DNA of 13,010 bases from Bacilli bacterium (lineage in GTDB: Bacteria; Bacillota_I; Bacilli_A; ML615J-28; CAG-698), in assembly GCA_028693885.1 (NCBI GenBank), contig JAQUUM010000018.1, positions 1 through 13,010 on the forward strand, read 5' to 3'. A program made the translations under genes and the position numbers. The notes under the pieces were generated by a model. The model did no database searches, was not told the origin of the DNA, and worked only from the letters and a program-made list of their open reading frames with translations. Shown in pieces: positions 5,391-12,841 of this stretch (position 1 is its first letter; each line of letters opens with the position of its first letter).

Positions 5391-5980
5391 GTTTCTTAAA
5401 TTCTTTAAAACTAATTTGGATTTTCTACCGAAAAATCTATTTCATTTATTTATTAATCTTAATATTTATCTTCTCATCAATCTTCAAAGTCATTCCAGAT
5501 GAATATTTATTCGATGTTAGTATGCATGCTTTCTTTAGCATTACTGCAATTTTCACTTTGATTATAGCTTTTATACAAGCAAAAAAAATTTTTTGTTTGA
5601 GTTCATTTAAAGTAGCTCGAACTAACTATTGGATTAACAATTTAATATTATCTTTTTTAAATAGTATATTTCATTTATTAATCTTTTTAGTTTTTGTTTT
5701 TAAATTCAATTTTGATTTTAGTTTTGTTGTTATAACTTGTTTATATTATATAGTTGGCTTTTTAACAATTAACACAATTTCTTTTTTAGTTTGTTACGAG
5801 AGAACTAACATTATTTTATTAATATCAATGGCAGTTTTACTTATAATATATGTTAATTTACTTTATATTTTATATTCAGGAGACAACATGAATTACATTC
5901 ATACTTTAATTTTATTCTTTGGTACACCATTAATTGCATTTATTAATTTATTCTCTTTAAAATATATCGATATTTGTTAG
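5387..5980 (+). CDS. Six-helix membrane protein, likely partner of the degenerate ABC ATPase
   Basis: A 197-residue, very hydrophobic, Phe/Ile/Leu-rich protein with about six predicted membrane segments near residues 17-35, 47-65, 84-106, 113-135, 141-163 and 170-190. Short charged turns such as QAKK (64-67) and CYERT (136-140) separate some of them. I do not recognise a family; the size and setting fit a small ABC-2-like permease domain of YtrC/YtrD type. The ATG overlaps the stop of the preceding gene in an ATGA arrangement, with an AAGGAGG site (about 5373-5379) 7-8 nt upstream, so the pair is translationally coupled. Its function follows only from this link: a membrane complex with the ATPase-like protein. 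The operon ends at the hairpin 6001-6028. Confidence 0.75.
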   Translation: MSFLNSLKLIWIFYRKIYFIYLLILIFIFSSIFKVIPDEYLFDVSMHAFFSITAIFTLIIAFIQAKKIFCLSSFKVARTNYWINNLILSFLNSIFHLLIFLVFVFKFNFDFSFVVITCLYYIVGFLTINTISFLVCYERTNIILLISMAVLLIIYVNLLYILYSGDNMNYIHTLILFFGTPLIAFINLFSLKYIDIC

Positions 5981-6000
5981 AAAATAGTTTCATAAAATTA

Positions 6001-6032
6001 AAATCAGATTTCAATTGAAATCTGATTTTTTT
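6001..6032. terminator. Bidirectional terminator between convergent operons
   Basis: Perfect 12-bp arms AAATCAGATTTC (6001-6012) and GAAATCTGATTT (6017-6028) surround an AATT loop. On the plus strand the stem runs into seven T (6026-6032); on the minus strand TGATTTTAATTTTA follows. The minus-strand operon's last stop codon (6031-6033) lies at the edge of the hairpin, so both operons end here. Confidence 0.9.
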
Positions 6033-6357
6033 AAATCGTTTTGTCTATAAACAAACTTTTAAATTTCTTTAAGTAAGCAGCCTCAGCTCCTAAACTAGTC
6101 AAAAAATTAGCACCCGCTAAAGTATGAGCAATCACTCTAGTATTCTCATGAAAATTATCAATAGTAATCACTAGCCCTGCTTTAGATTTAGTTCTATAAA
6201 AATATTTTTCAAAAGTTATTATCGCAACGATTTTATCTTCGGTTTTTAATTTATAATAAACCGACGGAAGCCCTAAAACAGTTTGCTCTTCAAGAAAAAG
6301 TACTGCTTCAAAGACTGACATTTTAATATAGAATTCAGCTTGTTTTATATTCCCCAC
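6031..6357 (-). CDS. DUF6054-like small protein
   Basis: A 108-residue soluble protein without signal peptide or membrane segment. The central block FEKYFYRTKSKAGLVITIDNF (49-69) and the following TRVIAHTLAG resemble the DUF6054 family as I remember it, in which a Tyr/Phe-rich strand precedes an Arg-x-x-Ser-(Arg/Lys)-Ala segment and a ThrIleAsp(Asn) strand. The family function is unknown. The start is GTG at 6355-6357, backed by a GGAGGTG site 5 nt upstream that overlaps the end of the preceding DUF1146 gene; only 1 bp separates the two genes. It is the last gene of the long minus-strand operon. The family call rests on memory of the pattern rather than a search. Confidence 0.65.
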   Translation of the reverse strand: MGNIKQAEFYIKMSVFEAVLFLEEQTVLGLPSVYYKLKTEDKIVAIITFEKYFYRTKSKAGLVITIDNFHENTRVIAHTLAGANFLTSLGAEAAYLKKFKSLFIDKTI

Positions 6358-6358
6358 T

Positions 6359-6577
6359 TTACACCTCCACTAATAAATCATAGATTCTCACTATAAAATT
6401 CTCAATGGCACTAGCTAATAAATAAGAAATAATAATACTTAACAATAATATCAATAATCTAATTTGCCAGGTAGAATTTTGTTTAAAAACTTTTGAAAAA
6501 TCTATCGCACTTAGTGCTTTAAAACACAGTGGTATTAAAGGTAAAAAGAACATAAAATAAATAAAATTTGGATCCAT
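6359..6577 (-). CDS. DUF1146 (YwzB-like) small membrane protein
   Basis: A 72-residue protein with two membrane helices, about residues 4-23 and 38-61, joined by a loop containing DFSKVFKQNSTWQIRLL. The shape, the length (DUF1146 is about 70-80 residues) and a basic, polar loop followed by a Leu/Ile-rich second helix with LLxxxISYLLAS fit the YwzB/DUF1146 family. In many Bacillota this gene sits at the 3' end of the ATP synthase operon; here it follows upp directly with 13 bp between them, and no atp genes are present. The function is unknown. The family assignment is supported as much by position as by sequence. Confidence 0.65.
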   Translation of the reverse strand: MDPNFIYFMFFLPLIPLCFKALSAIDFSKVFKQNSTWQIRLLILLLSIIISYLLASAIENFIVRIYDLLVEV

Positions 6578-6590
6578 ATTTTTTCTTTTC

Positions 6591-7217
6591 CTATTCTGTT
6601 TTATTTAGTCTATCACCACAGTCACCTAAACCTGGGACAATATAACCAACTTCATTTAATCTTTCATCTAAAGCAGCTAAATATATACTAACATCAGGAT
6701 GATGTTTTTTAATTAAATTAATCCCTTCGTTTACACCAACCACACTTAATACTACAATTTTTTTAACTTTTTTTTGTTTTAAGATATCTAAAGCATAATT
6801 AATAGAACCACCCGTTGCAAGCATTGGGTCTAATACAAACACTACACTTTTTTCACTCATTACAGGTAAGTTTTCATAATAAGGCATTGGCATTAAAGTT
6901 TTTTCGTTTCTTTTTACTCCAACATAACCAACACTTGCATCTTTATAAAAAGATAATGCAGCATCAAGCATCCCCATTCCAGCTCTTAGAATCGGAATAA
7001 TAACTATTTCATCATCTATAACAAATGATGTATGTTTACTAATCGGTGTAAAAATATCTTTTTCTTTTAAAGATAATTCTTTAGAAGCCTCATAAACTAA
7101 AGCTTTACTAATAATATCTAACGCTCTTCTAAAATTACTAGTACTTGAATCTTTATTTCTTAAAATACTTAAATTATCAAAAACAATAGGATTACTACAT
7201 ATATATACATCTTTCAT
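6591..7217 (-). CDS. upp: Uracil phosphoribosyltransferase
   Basis: Converts uracil and PRPP to UMP and pyrophosphate, the key cytoplasmic step of uracil salvage. At 208 residues it has the family's usual length (about 209). Diagnostic parts are TSNFRRALD (26-34), IPILRAGMGMLDA (74-86), the PRPP-binding loop VLDPMLATGGS (128-138), HPDVSIYLAALDERLNE (173-189) and the uracil-binding tail GYIVPGLGDCGDR (191-203). The N-terminus reads NPIVFDNL where HPLIxHKL is common, a mild divergence. ATG 7217 has an AGGA site about 8 nt upstream, and only 2 bp separate it from rpiB. PRPP derives from ribose 5-phosphate, the product of RpiB, so the neighbours are metabolically linked. Confidence 0.96.
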   Translation of the reverse strand: MKDVYICSNPIVFDNLSILRNKDSSTSNFRRALDIISKALVYEASKELSLKEKDIFTPISKHTSFVIDDEIVIIPILRAGMGMLDAALSFYKDASVGYVGVKRNEKTLMPMPYYENLPVMSEKSVVFVLDPMLATGGSINYALDILKQKKVKKIVVLSVVGVNEGINLIKKHHPDVSIYLAALDERLNEVGYIVPGLGDCGDRLNKTE

Positions 7218-7219
7218 GC

Positions 7220-7651
7220 TTATTCCTGTTCTAGTAATTTAACCCTACTAGCATGGCGCCCACCTTCAAAGGCTTCGTTAATAAATGTTAATAAACACTC
7301 AATTGCATTTTCAAATGTAATATAATTAGCACCAAAACAAATAACATTAGCATCATTGTGTTTTCTTGCTAGAGCAGCTACTTCTTTATCACAAACAAGT
7401 GCAGCTCTAATACCTTTTTGTTTATTTGCTGCAATACTCATTCCAACTCCTGTTTTACAAATCAAAATGCCATAAGTAGCTTTTTCCTTTTGAACATCAT
7501 TTGCTACTTTCTGAGCAAATATTGGATAACTTACACTATCCTCACTATAGCAGCCTTCATCGATTACTTGAATATTAATCCCCTTTAATAATTCAACAAT
7601 CTTTTCTTTCATTTCAAAGCCACCGTGATCACAACCAATACTAACAATCAT
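7220..7651 (-). CDS. rpiB: Ribose-5-phosphate isomerase B (RpiB/LacAB family)
   Basis: Interconverts ribulose 5-phosphate and ribose 5-phosphate in the pentose phosphate pathway. The 143-residue length is standard. Active-site landmarks are present: D8-H9 (GCDHGG), the Cys loop C65-K-T-G-V-G-M-S with catalytic C65, RKHNDANV (96-103) with H98, and R132/R136 in the GRHASR tail. The common CGTGIG is CKTGVG, with Lys66 in place of Gly; this is a substitution worth noting but not obviously inactivating. Related LacA/LacB galactose-6-phosphate isomerases are an alternative, but the salvage-type neighbour upp and single copy favour RpiB. A strong AGGAGGAG site precedes ATG 7651. The gap to the upstream permease gene is 11 bp. 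Confidence 0.92.
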   Translation of the reverse strand: MIVSIGCDHGGFEMKEKIVELLKGINIQVIDEGCYSEDSVSYPIFAQKVANDVQKEKATYGILICKTGVGMSIAANKQKGIRAALVCDKEVAALARKHNDANVICFGANYITFENAIECLLTFINEAFEGGRHASRVKLLEQE

Positions 7652-7662
7652 TTTTTCTCCTC

Positions 7663-8511
7663 CTATTTAGTTTTTATATTTATTTTAACAATCGATAAAC
7701 CATAAAATACTACGATTGTTAACAGCAGTACTCCAAGCGCCACATAAGCAGTAACATCAAAACTGCCCCATTTATAATTAACTCCTAAGAATTCCCTTAG
7801 TTCATTAATTGTATCAATTCCAACTTCTTCTTCAACATTCCCAAAAGGAACTCTCATAAATTCGTTTCTAAGCAGACCTACCATATAAGTTCCTGGATAA
7901 AACTTTAGTGCTGTTTGAATGTAATTTGGAAGCACTCCAAGAGGAACATAAATACCCATCAAAAAACCGATTAAAGTTGCTGCTATGCTTGAAAAAGCAC
8001 TAAAAGCAGTTTGAGTTTTAATAAACGAAATTATTGCAAAAAGCAAAGCAGAATTAGCAGTTGTACCAATAATTATAAATCCAATTATTTTTAATAAAGT
8101 AACAAGTGGTAAAAAGCTTCCGCCATTTATTACAATATATAACTCTCCAATAACTAAAGTAACTAAAGAAATTGAAACACCAATTATTAACGAACTCAAA
8201 ATATATCCACCAGTTAATTGAGATTTTTTTACTGGTGCTGCTATAAAACTTTTGTAGATATTATTGTTCTTATCAGCAATCATTATATCATAAGCACTTA
8301 AAGGACCTGTAAAAGCTGATATCGAAATAAGTCCCGCAATCAACCAACTATTAACCGCAAACTCCATTGTTTCAGGAAAATCTCCAAGTAACATTTTTCC
8401 TAAAAACAAAGCATAAAGTACAATTACTATTATACTACTTAATAATGAGAAAAAAACAGCTGCTTTATCTCTAAAAAATAACAATACATTTCTTTTCGCA
8501 ATATTAAGCAT
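7663..8511 (-). CDS. ABC-2 type permease subunit of an exporter
   Basis: A 282-residue integral membrane protein of the ABC-2 (DrrB/YadH-like) type with about six helices near residues 20-38, 55-75, 103-127, 136-160, 170-195 and 256-276. The family's usual coupling segment after helix 2 is visible (NIYKSFIAAPVKKSQLTGGYILSSL, 84-108, where family members have RxxxxPxxxxxxxxg), as is PLGVLPNYIQTALKFYPGTYMVGLLR (190-215) before a soluble loop and the last helix. It begins inside the end of the ATPase gene (8-bp overlap) with an AAGGAA site upstream and ends in TAG. Together they form a two-component exporter for drugs, lipids or polymers; the substrate cannot be read from the sequence. Confidence 0.92.
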   Translation of the reverse strand: MLNIAKRNVLLFFRDKAAVFFSLLSSIIVIVLYALFLGKMLLGDFPETMEFAVNSWLIAGLISISAFTGPLSAYDIMIADKNNNIYKSFIAAPVKKSQLTGGYILSSLIIGVSISLVTLVIGELYIVINGGSFLPLVTLLKIIGFIIIGTTANSALLFAIISFIKTQTAFSAFSSIAATLIGFLMGIYVPLGVLPNYIQTALKFYPGTYMVGLLRNEFMRVPFGNVEEEVGIDTINELREFLGVNYKWGSFDVTAYVALGVLLLTIVVFYGLSIVKINIKTK

Positions 8512-9439
8512 ATTCTTCGATTCCTTTACCAGTAATATTTATAAATGCATTATCCAAAGAACCTCTAATCACTTCAAAACTAACTAATTCTTCTTTAAAT
8601 TTATTAATAATTTCAATAGCATCTAAACTACTTTTCAAATCAACTCTGGCAAAATCAGCTATAAATTCAGCATTGATTTTAGCTTTCTTTAACATTTCTT
8701 TAAAAGTATTTATATCAAGTGGTTTCATTATTAAATAATCGTTTGTATATTTATCTTTAATTTCAAGAGGAGTTCCTCTTGCAGCAATATCTCCATCTAA
8801 AATTATAACTACATAATCTGCATTATCAGCTTCTTCCATATAATGAGTTGTAAGAAAGATAGTCATACCTAATTTCTCTCTTAGTGAATCTAGAGTTTTC
8901 CAAATATACTTTCTACTAGTAGGATCAAGGCCTGTAGTTGGTTCATCCAAAAATAAAATTTTTGGTGAATTAAGTAAGGCTCTTGCAATATCAACTCTAC
9001 GTTTTTGTCCACCTGATAAAGTACTATAACGTCTATCTTTAATATTTTCAATAAAAGTCATTTTTATAGCTTCTTCAACTTTTGCTTTAGCATCTTTTGA
9101 ATCGCTTGTATATAAATAAGCCCTTGAAAGCAAATTTTCTTTAACAGTTAATACGTTATCTAACATCTTGTCTTGAAAAACAACACCAATAATTTTTTTA
9201 ATTTCAAAATCATCTTTATCTAATGATAAACCATCTATAATTACTTCACCTGCATCTTTTTTTAATACAGTTGTTAGTATATCTATGGTTGTTGATTTTC
9301 CAGCTCCATTAGGCCCTAAAAAAGCAAATAACTCATTTTTTCTAACTTCAAAATCAATTGTCTTAACAGCATGTACATCTTTATATGATTTATCAAGACC
9401 AACTACTTTGATAATCTTTTCTTTTACTTGATTATTCAT
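8504..9439 (-). CDS. ABC exporter ATP-binding subunit (DrrA/CcmA type)
   Basis: A 311-residue ATPase with all catalytic motifs: Walker A GPNGAGKST (42-50), Q-loop Q89, signature LSGGQKRR (141-148), Walker B ILFLDEP (161-167) with E166, D-loop GLD (170-172) and H-loop H199 in TTHYMEEAD. The C-terminal 90 residues form the DrrA-type accessory domain. It energises the ABC-2 permease encoded next, with which it overlaps by 8 bp. Its own start overlaps the sua5 stop by 8 bp and uses an unusually G-rich site (AGGGGGGAA) about 11 nt upstream of ATG 9439. The intact motifs contrast sharply with the degenerate ATPase at 4503-5390 in the same window, so the two are separate systems. Confidence 0.95.
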   Translation of the reverse strand: MNNQVKEKIIKVVGLDKSYKDVHAVKTIDFEVRKNELFAFLGPNGAGKSTTIDILTTVLKKDAGEVIIDGLSLDKDDFEIKKIIGVVFQDKMLDNVLTVKENLLSRAYLYTSDSKDAKAKVEEAIKMTFIENIKDRRYSTLSGGQKRRVDIARALLNSPKILFLDEPTTGLDPTSRKYIWKTLDSLREKLGMTIFLTTHYMEEADNADYVVIILDGDIAARGTPLEIKDKYTNDYLIMKPLDINTFKEMLKKAKINAEFIADFARVDLKSSLDAIEIINKFKEELVSFEVIRGSLDNAFINITGKGIEEYA

Positions 9440-9989
9440 TTACAATAATTCCCCCCTGCCTGATTATTTCTATTTTATCGTTGTTAATTTTTATTACAGT
9501 TGAAGCTATACTAGAAAAAACTGTCTTATCTGTAATTAAATAATCTATATCTTTACTATACTTTTCTGTAATTAAAGAAATATCATTTATTTCTTTTTCA
9601 CCACTTTCATTAACTGAAGTAGCATAAAGAGGACCAAACTTTTTTAAAATTTTTAAAGCAATTTTTGAATTAGGAACTCTAAAACCTAAAGGTGAAGTAT
9701 TAGTATCTAAAATAATCGTCAAAGCTCCCGGCCAATAAGCTTTCATTATTTTTTTAGTTTTCTTTGAAATTCTTAATACTTTTGATTTAACTTGAGCAAA
9801 CTTATAAATAAGGATTGCAAAAGGTTTATCTAAAGATCTATTCTTCATTTTATAAAGTTTTAATTTTGAGGCTTCATCATCAATAAAAGCAGCAACTCCA
9901 TAAACAGTATCAGTCGGAAAACAAATTACTTTTCCTAAAACATCTTCTTTTTTTAATTTTAAGAATTCTTTTAAAATTATTTTTTCCAT
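9432..9989 (-). CDS. tsaC: L-threonylcarbamoyladenylate synthase (TsaC/Sua5 family)
   Basis: Makes threonylcarbamoyl-AMP from threonine, bicarbonate and ATP, the first step of the t6A37 modification of ANN-decoding tRNAs. The 185-residue length corresponds to the single-domain TsaC form; the longer Sua5 form has an extra C-terminal domain absent here. Visible motifs: CFPTDTVYGVAA (23-34), the KxR pair K49/R51 in MKNRSLDKPFAIL, AYWPGALTIIL (84-94), GFRVPN (102-107) and the SxN pair S125/N127 in ATSVNESG. ATG 9989 overlaps the preceding gene by 13 bp and has only a weak AAGAGA site, suggesting translational coupling. In Bacillus the equivalent gene (ywlC) also lies shortly after prfA and prmC, so this is a conserved location. 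Confidence 0.94.
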   Translation of the reverse strand: MEKIILKEFLKLKKEDVLGKVICFPTDTVYGVAAFIDDEASKLKLYKMKNRSLDKPFAILIYKFAQVKSKVLRISKKTKKIMKAYWPGALTIILDTNTSPLGFRVPNSKIALKILKKFGPLYATSVNESGEKEINDISLITEKYSKDIDYLITDKTVFSSIASTVIKINNDKIEIIRQGGIIVNE

Positions 9990-10936
9990 AACTTAATAGT
10001 CTCTTTTTTATATTCTTCAGCTGTTATTTTATTCAAGTTTTTTAATAACATTAATTCAAGCATAATTTGATTTTTTTCATCTTCAGAAATCATTGTATAA
10101 TCTAAAATAAAACCTTTATCTTGAAGATGTTTAACAATATCATAACTTTCCTTTACATCTTCTATATCATCATATTTTAAATTCTTTTTATATACTTCTT
10201 TTTCAGGTTCGTTATTTTCTCTTTCTAATCTGTTTTCAATAACTTCTTCTTCATCTTCATCTGTTTCTTCATTTAAAGCTTCTAATGATTTTTTAGCTTG
10301 TTCTACTAAATCGCCATATTTTTCAATATCTTGGCTACGTAAATTCTTGTTAAACAAACCTTTGTTTTTTGTTTTAGCAAAAATCATTATTACACTCATA
10401 AAGAAAATAATTCCTAAAAGAATCAAATAAAAGTTTTTAAAAGATTCACTAATACTACTAATTACTGTTATATCTGATACAGTACCAGCAGCTAATCCTG
10501 TTTGAATTGTATAAGTATCTAATGTCTTAAAAGTATCATAGTCTAATATTGTAAAAGATTTTGTTTGAATATCTGAATTATCTAGACTATTTCTAAGCGT
10601 AAAAGTAATTGTTTCGCCTTTTGCTTCAAAAGCCTTAATTTTTACTATTTGGTCAATGTCAGGATTAATATTTAATGTTTGAGAATCTAGTCTAACGACT
10701 ATATGTTCATCAAGCGAACCTATGTTATTAAAATATATTCCAAAAGTCATTTTATCAGCCATTTGACCAAAAACAACAGTATATGAATATTCAGAAGTTT
10801 CAATATCTTCTAGATAGATATATTCACTATATAAATTATTTACATCACTTTTAAAAGTATTAACATCATCGCCTGGTAAAACGACTGCAAACACATTAAA
10901 AATTCCTAAACAAATTGCTAGTAATGTTTTAAACAT
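9977..10936 (-). CDS. Signal-bearing single-span membrane protein with acidic cytoplasmic region; function unknown
   Basis: I do not recognise the whole 319-residue protein. Residues 1-19 form a Sec-type signal or anchor. Residues 20-165 are Asp/Thr/Ile-rich with a predicted beta character and no Cys beyond the signal, probably extracellular. A clear membrane helix spans about 168-187, followed by KTKNKG as stop-transfer. The cytoplasmic part has an acidic stretch (EETDEDEEEVIENRLERENNEPEKE, 223-247) and ends with a helical motif LMLLKNLNKITAEEYKKE (295-312), similar to the SHOCT-type tail. ATG 10936 has an AAGGAG site 10 nt upstream and overlaps prmC by 8 bp. In Bacillus this slot between prmC and sua5 holds spoIIR, another exported protein, but I see no similarity to it. 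A role in signalling or scaffolding at the membrane is only a guess. Confidence 0.85.
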   Translation of the reverse strand: MFKTLLAICLGIFNVFAVVLPGDDVNTFKSDVNNLYSEYIYLEDIETSEYSYTVVFGQMADKMTFGIYFNNIGSLDEHIVVRLDSQTLNINPDIDQIVKIKAFEAKGETITFTLRNSLDNSDIQTKSFTILDYDTFKTLDTYTIQTGLAAGTVSDITVISSISESFKNFYLILLGIIFFMSVIMIFAKTKNKGLFNKNLRSQDIEKYGDLVEQAKKSLEALNEETDEDEEEVIENRLERENNEPEKEVYKKNLKYDDIEDVKESYDIVKHLQDKGFILDYTMISEDEKNQIMLELMLLKNLNKITAEEYKKETIKLWKK

Positions 10937-11777
10937 GGAAGTTAATCTCCTTTATAACCATAATTCTATCGTTTTGATTTATATCTTTATAAAACTCTAT
11001 TATACTATTTGGAAAATATTTTTTACCTAAGGCTAGCATTAAATCTTTTTTATTATATGCTATTTCAAATATAATTGCAAACTTTTTGTTTACTTTAAAC
11101 ACTGCTTCTTTTAAGATTTTTTCATAATAGTAAAGCCCATTTTCTTTTGCAAAAAGTGCTTTTTTAGGTTCGTTTTTTAAAACTATTTCCTCAACAAATT
11201 CATCTTTTGAAATGTAAGGCGGATTTGATATAATCACATCTATTTTACCTTTTACATTTTTTAATAAATTGCTTTTATATACTTTTATATCAACCTTATT
11301 AAACAAAGCATTTTTTCTAGTTAATTTAAGAGCTTTATGACTTATATCAAGAGCTTCGATTAAAGATGCCTCTAATTCTTTTTTTAAAGCAATACTAATA
11401 GCACCACTACCAGTACCTATATCTACAATTCTAGGATTATTAAAAAAATCTTTTTTTATTATTTCTAAAGCTTTTAAAACTACTTCTTCAGTTTCAAATC
11501 TAGGAATTAAAACACCTTTACTAACAAAAATTTTATTATTTAAAAAATTAGTGTATCCTAAAATATATTGAATTGGAAGCCGTTTTTTTAAATAATACTT
11601 ACTAAGTCTAAGAGTTTTCTTTATTTCGCCTTTTTTCATTTCAAAGTTTTTGTTTAAATAATAATCCTCTTTATTTAAGAAATTACTTTCAATAAACAAA
11701 ATTTTCATAGCTTCTACTTCTAAAGAAGCTTTTTTTGTTTGTTCTAACAACTGATTTAACAATTCAAAGTATTTCAT
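10929..11777 (-). CDS. prmC: Release factor glutamine methyltransferase PrmC
   Basis: Methylates the Gln of the GGQ motif in release factors RF1 and RF2 using SAM, improving termination; the RF1 gene prfA lies two genes upstream. The 282-residue length is typical. The N-terminal helical domain carries PIQYILGYTNF (68-78), the release-factor-binding signature; FVSKGVLIPRFETEEVV (84-100) follows; the SAM motif VDIGTGSGAISIAL is at 118-131; and the catalytic NPPY is at 185-188 (ISNPPYISKDE). These separate it from general methyltransferases. ATG 11777 lies 4 bp after the alr stop with only a weak ribosome site, so coupling to alr translation is likely. The lysine-rich, AT-driven composition matches the other genes. 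Confidence 0.95.
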   Translation of the reverse strand: MKYFELLNQLLEQTKKASLEVEAMKILFIESNFLNKEDYYLNKNFEMKKGEIKKTLRLSKYYLKKRLPIQYILGYTNFLNNKIFVSKGVLIPRFETEEVVLKALEIIKKDFFNNPRIVDIGTGSGAISIALKKELEASLIEALDISHKALKLTRKNALFNKVDIKVYKSNLLKNVKGKIDVIISNPPYISKDEFVEEIVLKNEPKKALFAKENGLYYYEKILKEAVFKVNKKFAIIFEIAYNKKDLMLALGKKYFPNSIIEFYKDINQNDRIMVIKEINFHV

Positions 11778-11781
11778 AGTT

Positions 11782-12798
11782 TTACCATTTATATGTTTTT
11801 TCCATATTTAAACCAGTACAAATTTCATAGGGGCTTAAATTATGTTTCATAGCAATTTTAGGAATAGAATTTTTATCTGATATCAAAACAAACTCTGAAT
11901 CTAAAGTAATACTATCATCAACCTTTACAAAAATATGATTCATACAAATTCTTCCAACTATATTATACTTCTTATCTAAAACACTTACCTCTAAATTTTG
12001 AAATGATTGAAAAAAGCCATTAGCATACCCAATTGGTAATACCGCGATTTTTTCTTTTTCACTTGTTTCATAAGCTTCTAAGTAACCAACAGTTTTACCT
12101 TTTTCTAAAGTGTTAATAATCAAAGGTTTTGTTTTCACACAAACTATATTATCCATTCCATCCATTGCACCATATAAAGCTAAGCCTACTCTTACAAAAT
12201 TTCCAAAGTTAGCTTTATCAATAGTACTAGATGCAGCACAATGAATCATTTTATATTCTTGATTTTTAATATAACTTTTAAACAAATCTAGTTGTTTAGT
12301 AACACTTTCTAAACTACAAAAATGAGTATATACTCCTTCTATTTCAATATTAGGATTACTTAATAAAGTTTCTTTGATTAATTCAAATTCTTCTTTTGAT
12401 TTAGCTCCAAGCCTCATCATTCCAGTATCAATTTGAATATGAATTCTTTGATTGCTTTTTATAATTCTTTTTAAAAGAAACGCATCAGAAATTGAATTAA
12501 CACTTAAAACTATATTTTTGTGTTTTTCTATTTCACTATAATCAGTTTGATCAATACTATTTAATAAAAGAATATTTTCACTTATCCCTAAATTTATTAA
12601 AGCTTTCGCTTCTAATAAATTCAATACAGCAAAATAATTAACTTGAGCTTTTTTCAAAGCTTTAACAACTGCTTCAACTCCAAAGCCATATGCATTGCTT
12701 TTAACGACTGCAATCAAATCTCTTTTACTAATTTCTTTTACTTTTAAAGCATTTTTTACCAAATTATTCAAATTAACTTCCATTGAAATTTTTTCCAT
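11782..12798 (-). CDS. alr: Alanine racemase (short form)
   Basis: PLP enzyme interconverting L- and D-alanine, supplying D-Ala for peptidoglycan. K33 in AVVKSNAYGFG is the PLP lysine; VRVGLALYG (202-210) holds the Arg that contacts the PLP ring nitrogen; Y239 in TVGY fits the catalytic Tyr of the partner subunit; and PIGYANGF (255-262) and GRICMNH (282-288) are the C-terminal beta-domain blocks. At 338 residues it is some 30-50 shorter than usual. Three normally conserved positions differ: the carbamylated Lys before DTGMxRLG is Gln122, GYADG is GYANG, and MD is M286-N287. It may still be active, but catalysis or specificity could be altered. ATG 12798 has an AGAAGG site 4 nt upstream. Its position between prfA and prmC is unusual. 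It is the first gene of the long operon, with no clear promoter of its own. Confidence 0.9.
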   Translation of the reverse strand: MEKISMEVNLNNLVKNALKVKEISKRDLIAVVKSNAYGFGVEAVVKALKKAQVNYFAVLNLLEAKALINLGISENILLLNSIDQTDYSEIEKHKNIVLSVNSISDAFLLKRIIKSNQRIHIQIDTGMMRLGAKSKEEFELIKETLLSNPNIEIEGVYTHFCSLESVTKQLDLFKSYIKNQEYKMIHCAASSTIDKANFGNFVRVGLALYGAMDGMDNIVCVKTKPLIINTLEKGKTVGYLEAYETSEKEKIAVLPIGYANGFFQSFQNLEVSVLDKKYNIVGRICMNHIFVKVDDSITLDSEFVLISDKNSIPKIAMKHNLSPYEICTGLNMEKTYKW

Positions 12799-12812
12799 AA
12801 AACCTTCTTTTT

Positions 12813-12841
12813 AAAAAAATAGGCTTTTATCTTAGCCTATT
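12813..12841 (-). terminator. Intrinsic terminator after prfA
   Basis: On the minus strand AATAGGCT (complement of 12834-12841) pairs with AGCCTATT (complement of 12818-12825) around an 8-nt loop, followed by a run of seven T (12813-12819). The prfA stop codon TAG lies inside the stem. The alr start is only 15 bp beyond the T run, so it separates prfA from the alr operon, or partly attenuates read-through into it. Confidence 0.85.

Noticed and set aside
6815..7000. 61-codon plus-strand ORF inside upp
   Set aside because: Antisense to the conserved uracil phosphoribosyltransferase, His/Leu/Phe-rich as expected for the complement of such codons; a shadow frame.
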